The notes under the pieces were generated by a model, which saw nothing but the letters and a program-made list of their open reading frames with translations, had not been told where the DNA came from and did no database searches. A program made the position numbers and the translations under genes. Shown one piece after another: positions 1 to 7,390 of a stretch of DNA of 64,000 bases. This DNA comes from Flexithrix dorotheae DSM 6795 (GTDB taxonomy: Bacteria > Bacteroidota > Bacteroidia > Cytophagales > Flammeovirgaceae): assembly GCF_000379765.1 (NCBI RefSeq), contig NZ_KB903432.1, positions 124,427 to 188,426 of the forward strand, written 5' to 3'. Every line of letters starts with the position of its first letter. The first letter of the stretch is position 1.

Positions 1-1
1 A

Positions 2-73
2 AAGATAGAAGAAAATGCACAAATTCCGGATGTGGTTTTCTATTTTTGTTTCACTTTTGCAATATTAGAATAA
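2..73 (+). other. Possible 3' end of an upstream gene
   Basis: From the left edge one frame stays open and ends in a TAA at 71-73, giving about 23 residues with an ordinary protein-like composition. It could be the tail of a gene that starts before the window. The stretch is too short to identify, and another plus frame is also open until about position 87, so this is only a possibility. Confidence 0.15.
41..48 (+). promoter_or_regulatory. Candidate Bacteroidota -7 promoter box
   Basis: TATTTTTG matches the Bacteroidota -7 consensus TAnnTTTG and lies about 44 bases before the ATG of the thioredoxin-like lipoprotein. I cannot find a convincing -33 TTG/TTTG element upstream, and AT-rich DNA produces such matches by chance, so confidence is low. 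Confidence 0.2.
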
Positions 74-91
74 TTCAAATAAAATAAATAA

Positions 92-1486
92 ATGCAATTT
101 AAAAAGAGGCTGCAACTGTTTTTCCTGGGAATCATTTTTATAATTTTTGGATGTGATGCTACCAAAACTATTGAAGATGGAAACGCGCTGGATATTACCC
201 TCAATTCCGGGAGGAATAAAAAACTTTATTTATATGGGTATTATGGTGAACAGGTAAATTTAGTAGATTCTTTGGTCACTGATGCCCAAGGTCATGTGTA
301 TAAAAAATTATCTGATGAAGTAAAACCAGGGATGTACCAGCTCAGATTTCCTGATGGAAAATTCATCAAGATCATTTTAAATAATGAAAAAGTGGCTTTG
401 CAGACTGAGATGGTAAATCCGGGAGGAGCGCTTGTTTTCACTGAATCTGTGGAGAATCAGAAACTGAGAAAGTATTTCACCGAATTGGGAACTACCAGAG
501 GACAGCTGGTTTCCCTATCCAAGTTCTTGTTGGACAATGAGCCTGACGCAAAGGATTATGCAACATCTTTGGCCAAATTTCAGGATCTGCAACAGAAAGA
601 AAACCAGGCGTATGCTGCCTTATTTAATGGATACGAACAGTTATTGGCGGCAAGATATACTGCTTTTGCCAACCGGCCAGTTTATGATCCCGGCCAAAAC
701 GGGAAGCTGGATTTTGAGCAGTTTTTGCAAAAAGAGTATTGGAAAGGAAAAGATTTTTCCGATTCTACCCTGCTGAATACCGATGCCTTTACCACACTTT
801 ACCTCAATTTCCTGGGCAATTTTCAAAATCGTTCTCTAAGTAAAGAGGAACAGGATGAAAATTTTAAAAAAGGGGTAGACATCATTTTGAAGAAAGCCGG
901 AGTAAATAATGAGGTATTTGCCTATTCGGTAAGCTTTTTAGTGGATTGCTTCGTGAAATTAAAATCGAAGGAAGTTTTGGCACATATTGGTGAAAACTAT
1001 TTACCCTTTGTTTCCTGCACGGACGAATCCCTCATTTCCGATCTTACGGATAGAATAGGTCAGTTTGAAAAAGCTAATGTGGGGAAAATTGCACCCAATT
1101 TTAACCTTCCGGATTTATCCGGAAAAATGGTAGGTTTAAATGATTTGAAAAAAGATCAAAAATTAATTTTCTTTTGGAAAAGTTCCTGTTCACACTGTAA
1201 AGAGTTTATCTTAAAACTTAATGAATTTGGTAAACAAAACAAGCAGAAACTTTCCGGAATTGATGTCCTGAGTATTTCCCTTGATGAAGATAAAAGTGAA
1301 TGGGAAAACTTTATCCATAAAAATCCAAACTCATGGACAAATTGCCTTGCAGACGGAAGTTGGAATAGTGAAGTGGCTCAGGATTATAATGTTTTCAATA
1401 CCCCTACAATTTTGCTTTTGGATAAGGAAAATACTATTATCGGAAAACCAAAAGACTTTGTGGAACTGGCGATGCTTTTGAAATAG
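92..1486 (+). CDS. TlpA-like thioredoxin-fold lipoprotein
   Basis: This is a 464-residue envelope lipoprotein with a C-terminal thioredoxin/TlpA domain. The signal peptide ends in the lipobox IFGC with the lipidated Cys at 21. Residues about 30-110 resemble the DUF4369-type beta domain that often precedes TlpA domains in Bacteroidota, and the middle is helical. From about residue 335 the sequence has the peroxiredoxin/TlpA pattern (APNFNLPDLSG), with the redox motif C366-S-H-C369. Such proteins are thought to reduce disulfides or maintain cytochrome c cysteines in the periplasm; the actual partner is unknown. The ATG is preceded by an A-rich leader, as usual in this phylum. The heptamer-like repeat downstream starts exactly at its TAG stop. 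Confidence 0.85.
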   Translation: MQFKKRLQLFFLGIIFIIFGCDATKTIEDGNALDITLNSGRNKKLYLYGYYGEQVNLVDSLVTDAQGHVYKKLSDEVKPGMYQLRFPDGKFIKIILNNEKVALQTEMVNPGGALVFTESVENQKLRKYFTELGTTRGQLVSLSKFLLDNEPDAKDYATSLAKFQDLQQKENQAYAALFNGYEQLLAARYTAFANRPVYDPGQNGKLDFEQFLQKEYWKGKDFSDSTLLNTDAFTTLYLNFLGNFQNRSLSKEEQDENFKKGVDIILKKAGVNNEVFAYSVSFLVDCFVKLKSKEVLAHIGENYLPFVSCTDESLISDLTDRIGQFEKANVGKIAPNFNLPDLSGKMVGLNDLKKDQKLIFFWKSSCSHCKEFILKLNEFGKQNKQKLSGIDVLSISLDEDKSEWENFIHKNPNSWTNCLADGSWNSEVAQDYNVFNTPTILLLDKENTIIGKPKDFVELAMLLK

Positions 1487-1521
1487 TGATTGGTGATTAG
1501 GATTTAGTGATTGGTGATTAG
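1484..1521 (+). repeat. Short 21-bp direct repeat starting at a stop codon
   Basis: The 17-mer TAGTGATTGGTGATTAG occurs at 1484-1500 and again at 1505-1521, a 21-base period. The first copy begins with the TAG stop of the upstream lipoprotein gene. The units are variants (GATTAGT/GATTGGT) of the heptamer array found at 4780-4849. I infer a simple-sequence origin by slippage rather than a protein-binding array. Confidence 0.8.
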
Positions 1522-1596
1522 GGGTTGGTTTTAGTTTCTGCTGGTTCGCAATATTAAGTTTACTAATTTGAATCAAATTAAAGAAATAGAAAATAA

Positions 1597-2505
1597 ATGC
1601 TTAACAAGATACCATTATATAAAATAGAAGGGGAGGATGGCCTGGATGGTATTTTCAGACTTTTTCAATTGAAAGGAGAAAGGATGACAAATGATAATCT
1701 TCCCTCGGCATCCTTTCCTACCAATAGTCCCCATAAGCATAATTTTTTCGAAATCTTTATATTCACAGAAGGTTCAGGGAATCATATCCTGGATTTTGTA
1801 CAGCACGATATTCATCCCAAAAGTGTTCATGTGGTTTCTCCCGGGCAAACTCACCTGATTGCAGGGGGAAAAGGATGTAATGGATATATTCTGGCTTTCA
1901 ACCGGGAATTCCATGCTTTTTATTTCAGGGAATTACCCGGCCTGCTCAATGTTTCCTTTTTTCATCAATATGATATTAACCCAATCCTGAATCTGAGCAA
2001 TGAAATTTTTGAGGAATTGCTTGAGTTGATTGGGAAAATGAAGACCGAAAGACAGAAAAGTAGTGCTTCTACCAGGAATTTAATCAGGTCATACCTCAAC
2101 ATTTTCCTTCTAAAAATAAATGATTTGTTTCAGGAAAAGGTATCGGGGAAAAAAGTTAACGCAGCAGATGAACTGGTGATAAGCTTCAGGAATCTGGTAG
2201 AAAAAAATTACAATACTTATCATCAGGTAAAAGATTATGCCGACCTGTTAAATGTTACGCCTGTAAAGTTAAATAAGGATTGCACCCGAATTACAGGTAA
2301 AAATGCAAGTGATTTTATTCTGGACAGAATTATTTTAGAGGCCAAACGCCATTTGATATTTTCAGGCTTATCCAATAAGGAAATTGCCCACGAACTGAGC
2401 TATGACGACCCCTCTTATTTCAGTAGAATATTCAGAAAAAAGACAGGTTTTTCTCCTTCAGACTTCAGAAATGAAATGTTGAAAAAGTACCAGCAATTGA
2501 AATAA
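1597..2505 (+). CDS. AraC-family transcriptional regulator
   Basis: This 302-residue cytoplasmic regulator has the two-domain AraC layout. An N-terminal cupin-like ligand-binding half (around residues 40-130, with HKHNFFEIFIFTEG and SPGQTHLI) is followed by a C-terminal pair of helix-turn-helix motifs at about 200-300, ending in the signature SYFSRIFRKKTGFSPSDFR. It sits just upstream of the GH88-like hydrolase and co-directional sugar genes, so it is the natural candidate to control that cluster in response to a sugar; this is inference from position. Its length is typical of the family. Confidence 0.9.
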   Translation: MLNKIPLYKIEGEDGLDGIFRLFQLKGERMTNDNLPSASFPTNSPHKHNFFEIFIFTEGSGNHILDFVQHDIHPKSVHVVSPGQTHLIAGGKGCNGYILAFNREFHAFYFRELPGLLNVSFFHQYDINPILNLSNEIFEELLELIGKMKTERQKSSASTRNLIRSYLNIFLLKINDLFQEKVSGKKVNAADELVISFRNLVEKNYNTYHQVKDYADLLNVTPVKLNKDCTRITGKNASDFILDRIILEAKRHLIFSGLSNKEIAHELSYDDPSYFSRIFRKKTGFSPSDFRNEMLKKYQQLK

Positions 2506-2535
2506 TTGTGTCTTTTTACGCCTCCTTATTAAGCC

Positions 2536-2543
2536 TACATTTG
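2536..2543 (+). promoter_or_regulatory. Candidate -7 promoter box for the sugar cluster
   Basis: TACATTTG is an exact match to the Bacteroidota -7 consensus TAnnTTTG, 30 bases before the ATG at 2573. If real, transcription would start near 2550, so the in-frame GTG at 2543 could not be the start codon. No clear TTG/TTTG element is seen at the ideal -33 spacing (a TTG lies somewhat too far, at 2506-2508). Confidence 0.35.
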
Positions 2544-2572
2544 TGAAATGTACTAGTAAATATAACATTTCG

Positions 2573-3952
2573 ATGAAATTAGAAGGCACAAGAAACGTAG
2601 AAGATTTAAGAGAGAAATTAGCGCATTTCTGGAAAGTTTCCGGGCAAAAAATCCTATCCATAGCCCAGGAATATGATGCTTCCAAAGGCTCACCAGTTTT
2701 CACAGAAAAAGGGAAATATACCACCAGAGGATGGACGGAATGGACTCAGGGGTTTGAGTATGGTTCGGCTGCTTTGCAGTTTGATGCTACAGGAGATGAG
2801 CAGTTTTTGGAAATAGCCAGAAAAAACACAGTCAATAAAATGGCATCACATGTCAGCCATTTTGGGGTGCATGATCATGGCTTTAATAATATAAGTACTT
2901 ATGGCAACCTGCTAAGATTGATGGTAGAAGGAAAAATCCCTTCAAATGAATGGGAGCGGAACTTCTACGAGTTGGCGATTAAAGTTTCGGGTGCAGTGCA
3001 GGCCAAAAGATGGACGGATATTAAAGATGGTGGATACATGTATTCCTTTAACGGACCACATTCTTTATTTGTGGATACCATCCGAACCGTAAGGGTTTTA
3101 ATGGCAGCCCACAAGTTGGGACATAGCATAATGGATGAGAATGATCGGGACATTAGCCTATTAGGGAGAGGAATTGCGCATGCGAAATCAACTGCGAAAT
3201 ATGTTATTTTTTATGGTGAAGGACGGGATGTATACGATATCTGGGGAAGGGCTGCGCATGAAGGGGTATTCAATACAAACGATGGAAATTTCCGATGCCC
3301 GAACTCACAGCAGGGTTATACTGGTTTCACCACCTGGACCAGAGGGTTAAGCTGGGCAATGTTGGGCTTTCCGGAAGAACTAGAGTTTTTGAGAACTGTT
3401 TCAGATGAAGAATTGGAACCATTCGGAGGAAGGGCTGAAATTGAAGCTATTTTCCTAAAAGCAGCCAAGGCAACCTGTGATTTCTTTATTGATCATACTG
3501 CTGCAGACGGAATTCCTTATTGGGATACCGGAGCTCCTTTATTACACAAATTGGGAGATGACTATTTATCAAAACCAGCGAATCCTTATAATGATTTTGA
3601 GCCTGTTGATAGTTCAGCTTCTGCCATAGGTGCACAGGGTTTGTTGAGATTGGGTAAATATCTTTTAGATAATGGAGATGATGATGGTAAAAAATACATT
3701 CAAGCCGGTTTATTAACCACTGAAACCTTGTTGGGTGCTCCTTATTTAAGTGAAGATACCAATCATCAGGGATTGATTTTACATTCTATCTACCACAGGC
3801 CAAATGGTTGGGATTATACCCCTGAAGGCAGTAAAATACCCAATGGTGAATCGAGCATGTGGGGAGATTATCACGCCCGGGAATTGGCATTATACCTTCA
3901 GCGATTAATGGATAATGAAAAGTATTATACCTTTTTTGGCTGTATAGAATAG
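2573..3952 (+). CDS. GH88-like glycosyl hydrolase (unsaturated uronyl hydrolase family)
   Basis: This 459-residue protein has an alpha/alpha-barrel GH88/GH105-like sequence. Visible family features are the Asp-bearing helix GPHSLFVDTIRT (D168), the TWTRGLSW motif at 254-261 matching the family's SRGQAW element, and the C-terminal WGDYHARELAL, like the GDYFYLEAL end of GH88 enzymes. Classical members hydrate and cleave delta-4,5-unsaturated uronic acids from polysaccharide-lyase products. No lyase is nearby, so the substrate is open. No signal peptide is seen, so it is probably cytoplasmic. I chose the ATG at 2573 over the GTG at 2543 because a likely -7 box overlaps the GTG. The next gene follows after 8 bases. 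Confidence 0.75.
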   Translation: MKLEGTRNVEDLREKLAHFWKVSGQKILSIAQEYDASKGSPVFTEKGKYTTRGWTEWTQGFEYGSAALQFDATGDEQFLEIARKNTVNKMASHVSHFGVHDHGFNNISTYGNLLRLMVEGKIPSNEWERNFYELAIKVSGAVQAKRWTDIKDGGYMYSFNGPHSLFVDTIRTVRVLMAAHKLGHSIMDENDRDISLLGRGIAHAKSTAKYVIFYGEGRDVYDIWGRAAHEGVFNTNDGNFRCPNSQQGYTGFTTWTRGLSWAMLGFPEELEFLRTVSDEELEPFGGRAEIEAIFLKAAKATCDFFIDHTAADGIPYWDTGAPLLHKLGDDYLSKPANPYNDFEPVDSSASAIGAQGLLRLGKYLLDNGDDDGKKYIQAGLLTTETLLGAPYLSEDTNHQGLILHSIYHRPNGWDYTPEGSKIPNGESSMWGDYHARELALYLQRLMDNEKYYTFFGCIE

Positions 3953-3960
3953 AAGAAATA

Positions 3961-4785
3961 ATGGCAGATTTATCAAAATTGTGTATTCATACCATTACCA
4001 CCAAACCATGGAAACTGGCTGAGTCGGTAGAGCAGTATGCTAGAGTTGGGGTAAAAGGAATTTCTGTGTGGCAGGATAGTGCCATGGAACTTGGTGCAAA
4101 GGAGAGTGGAGATATAATACGAGGAAATGGTCTGGAAGTGGTTTCCTATGTGAGAGGTGGTTTTTTCCCCAATGTAAAATCAGCAGAAAGAGAAAAAGCA
4201 ATTGATCACAATAAACAAATGATAGAAGAGGCAGCTGAGCTGGGGGCACCAATGCTGGTGTTGGTTTGTGGAGCTGAGCCTGCGCAGACTTTGGAAGAAT
4301 CCAGGAAGCAAATTCAGGATGGGATTGAATCTGTGCTTGATTTTGCCGAAAAACACAAAGTTCAGGTCACGATTGAACCGCTTCATCCTATGTATGCAGA
4401 TACCCGATCTGCCATCAATACACTACAACAAGCTAATGAAATGGCGGAAGCCATAGATTCCAAATGGGTTGGGGTTGCTGTGGATGTTTATCATTTGTGG
4501 TGGGATCCTGATTTGGAAAATCAAATTAAGAGATGCCATGCCGGAGGAAATTTTTCAGCTTTTCATATATGTGATTGGAATGTACCGACTACTGATATGT
4601 TACTGGACAGAGGGCTGATGGGAGAAGGATGTATTAAACTGGATCGCATTAAAAAATGGGTGATGGATACGGGATTTGATGGCTTTCATGAAGTAGAAAT
4701 TTTCTCAAATAAATTTTGGGAAATGGATCAGAAGATTTTCCTGGATAAGATTGTGAAAAGCTATTCGGAATATTGGGAAGATTAG
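3961..4785 (+). CDS. Sugar phosphate isomerase/epimerase-like TIM-barrel protein
   Basis: This 274-residue cytoplasmic protein has the AP-endonuclease-2/xylose-isomerase-like TIM-barrel fold. Likely metal ligands are E139 (IEPLHPMY), D175 and H178 (VDVYHLWW), H202 (HICDW) and E246 (HEVEIFS), the usual strand-end positions in these isomerases and epimerases. It begins 8 bases after the GH88-like gene, indicating cotranscription, and precedes a Gfo/Idh/MocA oxidoreductase, a pairing common in sugar and inositol catabolism. The substrate is not readable from sequence. The final Asp and stop codon (GATTAG) are the first bases of a heptamer tandem repeat. Confidence 0.85.
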   Translation: MADLSKLCIHTITTKPWKLAESVEQYARVGVKGISVWQDSAMELGAKESGDIIRGNGLEVVSYVRGGFFPNVKSAEREKAIDHNKQMIEEAAELGAPMLVLVCGAEPAQTLEESRKQIQDGIESVLDFAEKHKVQVTIEPLHPMYADTRSAINTLQQANEMAEAIDSKWVGVAVDVYHLWWDPDLENQIKRCHAGGNFSAFHICDWNVPTTDMLLDRGLMGEGCIKLDRIKKWVMDTGFDGFHEVEIFSNKFWEMDQKIFLDKIVKSYSEYWED

Positions 4786-4849
4786 TGATTAGTGATTAGT
4801 GATTAGTGATTAGTGATTAGTGATTAGTGATTAGTGATTAGTGATTAGG
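4780..4849 (+). repeat. GATTAGT heptamer tandem array overlapping a stop codon
   Basis: Nine perfect copies of GATTAGT followed by one variant (GATTAGG) run head to tail over 70 bases. The first copy lies inside the preceding gene and supplies its last codon (GAT) and TAG stop. Because 7 is not a multiple of 3, the array puts TAG or TGA in every plus-strand frame. A related degenerate repeat follows the stop codon at 1484. This is too short and spacer-free to be CRISPR; slipped-strand expansion is the likely origin. Confidence 0.97.
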
Positions 4850-4891
4850 TTTTAATAAAAAGGAATAAAGTTAATTATTAGAAATTAGAGA

Positions 4892-6040
4892 ATGAAAACA
4901 CACAAAATTGGAATTATCATGAACGGGGTGACCGGAAGGATGGGGACCAACCAACACCTTATGCGGTCAATTGTGGAAATCATTAAGCAGGGAGGAGTGA
5001 AAATCAGCCCTGAAGAAACCATAATGCCTGATCCTGTTTTGGTAGGAAGAAATTTAGCAAAACTGGAACACCTGAGGTCAATTTCCGGAGTGGAGAAAAT
5101 TACTACCAATCTGGACGAAGTCATGTCCGATCCTTATTACCAAATTTATTTTGATTCACAGACTACAGGCAGAAGAGCTCCAGCTGTGAAAGAAGCGATT
5201 AAAGCGGGAAAACATATTTATTGTGAAAAACCAATAGGAGTTTCTACGGAAGAGGCGCTGGAACTTTATCACTTGTGTAAAGAAAATAACCTGAAAAATG
5301 GCGTAGTTCAGGATAAATTGTGGTTGCCTGGTTTACTTAAAATCCAACGGTTGAAAGAAGCAGGTTTCTTTGGGGAAATTCTTTCCGTAAGAGGGGAATT
5401 TGGCTATTGGGTTTATGAAGGAGATTCCATTCCCGCCCAAAGGCCAAGTTGGAATTACAAGAAAGAGGAAGATGGAGGAATTATAGTAGATATGCTGTGC
5501 CACTGGAGATATGTGTTAGATAATCTGTTTGGCAATGTGAAGGCGGTATCTTGTCTTGGGGCTACTCATATACCCGAAAGAGTGGATGAAAATGGCAACA
5601 AATACAAGTGTACTGCAGATGATTCGGCTTATGCTACATTTGAATTGGAAGGAGGGGTAATTGCCCACTTCAATTCATCATGGACTGTAAGGGTAAGAAG
5701 AGACGATTTATTGACCTTGCAGGTGGATGGTTCAAAAGGCTCGGCAGTAGCAGGTTTGAGACATTGCCATATTCAGCATTATGGAAATACGCCTAAACCT
5801 GTCTGGAATCCGGATATTGATCAGCCTATTGATTTTTATGAGGACTGGTCGAAAGTTCCAGTTCAGGAAGAATATGATAATGCTTTTAAAGCACAATGGG
5901 AATTATTCTTAAAGCATATTGTAAAAGATGAACCATTTCCATGGTCAATTTTGGAAGGAGCGAAAGGAGTGCAGTTGGCAGAAAAAGGGATTGAAAGCTG
6001 GGAGAAAAGAGCCTGGGTAGATATTCCTGATTTGGAATAG
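4892..6040 (+). CDS. Gfo/Idh/MocA family oxidoreductase
   Basis: This 382-residue NAD(P)-dependent sugar oxidoreductase homologue has an N-terminal Rossmann domain with the nucleotide loop G12-V-T-G15-R-M-G18, and the family EKP motif at 112-114 (YCEKP), whose Lys is catalytic in the family. The C-terminal half is the alpha/beta substrate domain (about 135-360). There is no signal peptide, so it is cytoplasmic. It lies between the TIM-barrel isomerase and an SDR reductase on the same strand, suggesting consecutive redox and isomerisation steps on one sugar. The exact substrate cannot be deduced. Confidence 0.9.
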   Translation: MKTHKIGIIMNGVTGRMGTNQHLMRSIVEIIKQGGVKISPEETIMPDPVLVGRNLAKLEHLRSISGVEKITTNLDEVMSDPYYQIYFDSQTTGRRAPAVKEAIKAGKHIYCEKPIGVSTEEALELYHLCKENNLKNGVVQDKLWLPGLLKIQRLKEAGFFGEILSVRGEFGYWVYEGDSIPAQRPSWNYKKEEDGGIIVDMLCHWRYVLDNLFGNVKAVSCLGATHIPERVDENGNKYKCTADDSAYATFELEGGVIAHFNSSWTVRVRRDDLLTLQVDGSKGSAVAGLRHCHIQHYGNTPKPVWNPDIDQPIDFYEDWSKVPVQEEYDNAFKAQWELFLKHIVKDEPFPWSILEGAKGVQLAEKGIESWEKRAWVDIPDLE

Positions 6041-6291
6041 AGAGGGGAAAAAGGGACAGGATGTCAGGGTTTTTTATGGATTTAGACCGGCATCTTCTCC
6101 CTTGATTTAATCGAAAAAATCCAAAACTGGTTGAAATTACAAGTGAGGAGGTTACTTAAATATGAGAAAGTGGGTAACTTCCGGGATTTAGGTGAGGAAC
6201 GAAAAACCAGTAAATATTAGCAATCAATATATTTTATAGGGAAGAATCCTTATATTTATTTCGATCAACCAAATTAATTATTTAATTGAAA

Positions 6292-7062
6292 ATGAAAAAA
6301 TCAGCACTAGTTACAGGTGGAAGCAGGGGGATTGGTTTGGGTGTTGCCCTTCAACTGGCGGATGCAGGCTATGATTTGGCCATTAATGGGATGAGACCTG
6401 AAAATGATGTCGCAGATGTTCTGGAAACGTTGCGCTCAAAAAATGTAAAAGTAATCTACTGCCAGGGGAATATTGGAGACGCTGCGGATAGGAATGGCAT
6501 GATTCAAAAAATAAAAGAAGAGTTTGGTCAATTGAATGTGTTGGTAAACAATGCAGGAGTTGCCCCAAATGAAAGAAAAGACCTTTTAGAAACTTCCGAA
6601 GAAAGCTTTGACAGGGTATTGGGTATTAACCTGAAAGGGTCATTTTTCCTTACCCAATTAGCCGCTAACTGGATGGTAGAGCAAAAAACTGCCAATCCGG
6701 ATTTTAAAGCCAGTATTATCAATGTTTCTTCTATTTCGGCTACTACAGCTTCCATTAATCGTGGTGAATATTGTGTTTCCAAAGCCGGATTGAGTATGGT
6801 TACTCAATTGTTTGCGGTAAGATTGGGCGATTTGGATATTCCTGTGTATGAAGTAAGACCGGGAATTATCACTACGGATATGACTTCGGGTGTGAAAGAG
6901 AAATACGACAAATTATTTGCCGAAGGAATTGCAGTTCAAAAAAGATGGGGAACTACTGAAGATGTTGGGAAGGCTGTCCGTGCACTGGCTACTGGTGATT
7001 TTCCTTATTCTACAGGTCAGGTGATAATGGTAGATGGAGGGTTTTCCATTGATAGACTGTAA
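6292..7062 (+). CDS. Short-chain dehydrogenase/reductase (FabG-like)
   Basis: This 256-residue classical SDR has the cofactor motif T8-G-G-S-R-G-I-G15, the NNAG motif, the catalytic Ser in NVSSISA, and Y160-C-V-S-K164 as the YxxxK pair. The C-terminal GQVIMVDGG is typical. Automated annotation would often call this 3-ketoacyl-ACP reductase, but its place in a sugar cluster makes a sugar or polyol dehydrogenase more likely. I chose the ATG at 6292 over a TTG two codons upstream. About 250 bases separate it from the preceding gene, so it may have its own promoter; a near-match -7 box, TATATTTA, lies at about 6251. Confidence 0.9.
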   Translation: MKKSALVTGGSRGIGLGVALQLADAGYDLAINGMRPENDVADVLETLRSKNVKVIYCQGNIGDAADRNGMIQKIKEEFGQLNVLVNNAGVAPNERKDLLETSEESFDRVLGINLKGSFFLTQLAANWMVEQKTANPDFKASIINVSSISATTASINRGEYCVSKAGLSMVTQLFAVRLGDLDIPVYEVRPGIITTDMTSGVKEKYDKLFAEGIAVQKRWGTTEDVGKAVRALATGDFPYSTGQVIMVDGGFSIDRL

Positions 7063-7103
7063 ATTTCACTCAGCCAAAATTTAAATAAACCATTTATAAA
7101 AGC

Positions 7104-7129
7104 CTGACGGAGAGATTTTATCTCATCAG
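7104..7129 (+). other. Small imperfect hairpin upstream of DUF3311 gene
   Basis: GAGAT (7112-7116) pairs with ATCTC (7120-7124), flanked by CTGA/TCAG outer arms (7104-7107 and 7126-7129). There is no T-tract after it. It could be a weak attenuator or processing site between the SDR and transporter genes, or chance. Confidence 0.2.
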
Positions 7130-7162
7130 AATTCATAGCACAGGTTCCTAAACTAATTGACC

Positions 7163-7390
7163 ATGCCATCTCATCAAAAAATTTTGTGGAAAGTTTGTTG
7201 TATAGCTGCCATTATAGTAAGTATTCTGGGCTTTACACCACTTGCCATTCCAAATAATATTTTTCAACCAAAACTTCTGGGAATGCCTTATCCGCTTTGG
7301 GTAAGCATGTTATTGAGTTTTTTATTAGTATTCCTTACCTTTTTAGGTACAAAAGTTCACCCCGGAAAAAATAACCCAGAAGAAGAATGA
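7163..7390 (+). CDS. DUF3311-type small membrane protein
   Basis: This 75-residue protein has two predicted membrane helices (about residues 11-30 and 43-62) joined by a Pro-rich loop with LGMPYPLWV, a pattern seen in DUF3311 proteins. It overlaps the downstream sodium/solute symporter by four bases (ATGA at 7387-7390), so the two are translationally coupled. Small DUF3311 or YhdT-type partners next to SSS-family symporters are a recurring arrangement (for example YhdT with PanF), which suggests an accessory subunit. I use the ATG at 7163 rather than the TTG at 7157. Confidence 0.8.
   Translation: MPSHQKILWKVCCIAAIIVSILGFTPLAIPNNIFQPKLLGMPYPLWVSMLLSFLLVFLTFLGTKVHPGKNNPEEE

Noticed and set aside
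2543-2572. GTG start for the GH88-like gene
   Set aside because: A TAnnTTTG box overlaps the GTG, so a transcript from it would start downstream; the ATG at 2573 is better.
4780-4849. CRISPR array
   Set aside because: The units are 7 bases with no spacers, so it is a simple tandem repeat; no cas genes are in the window.
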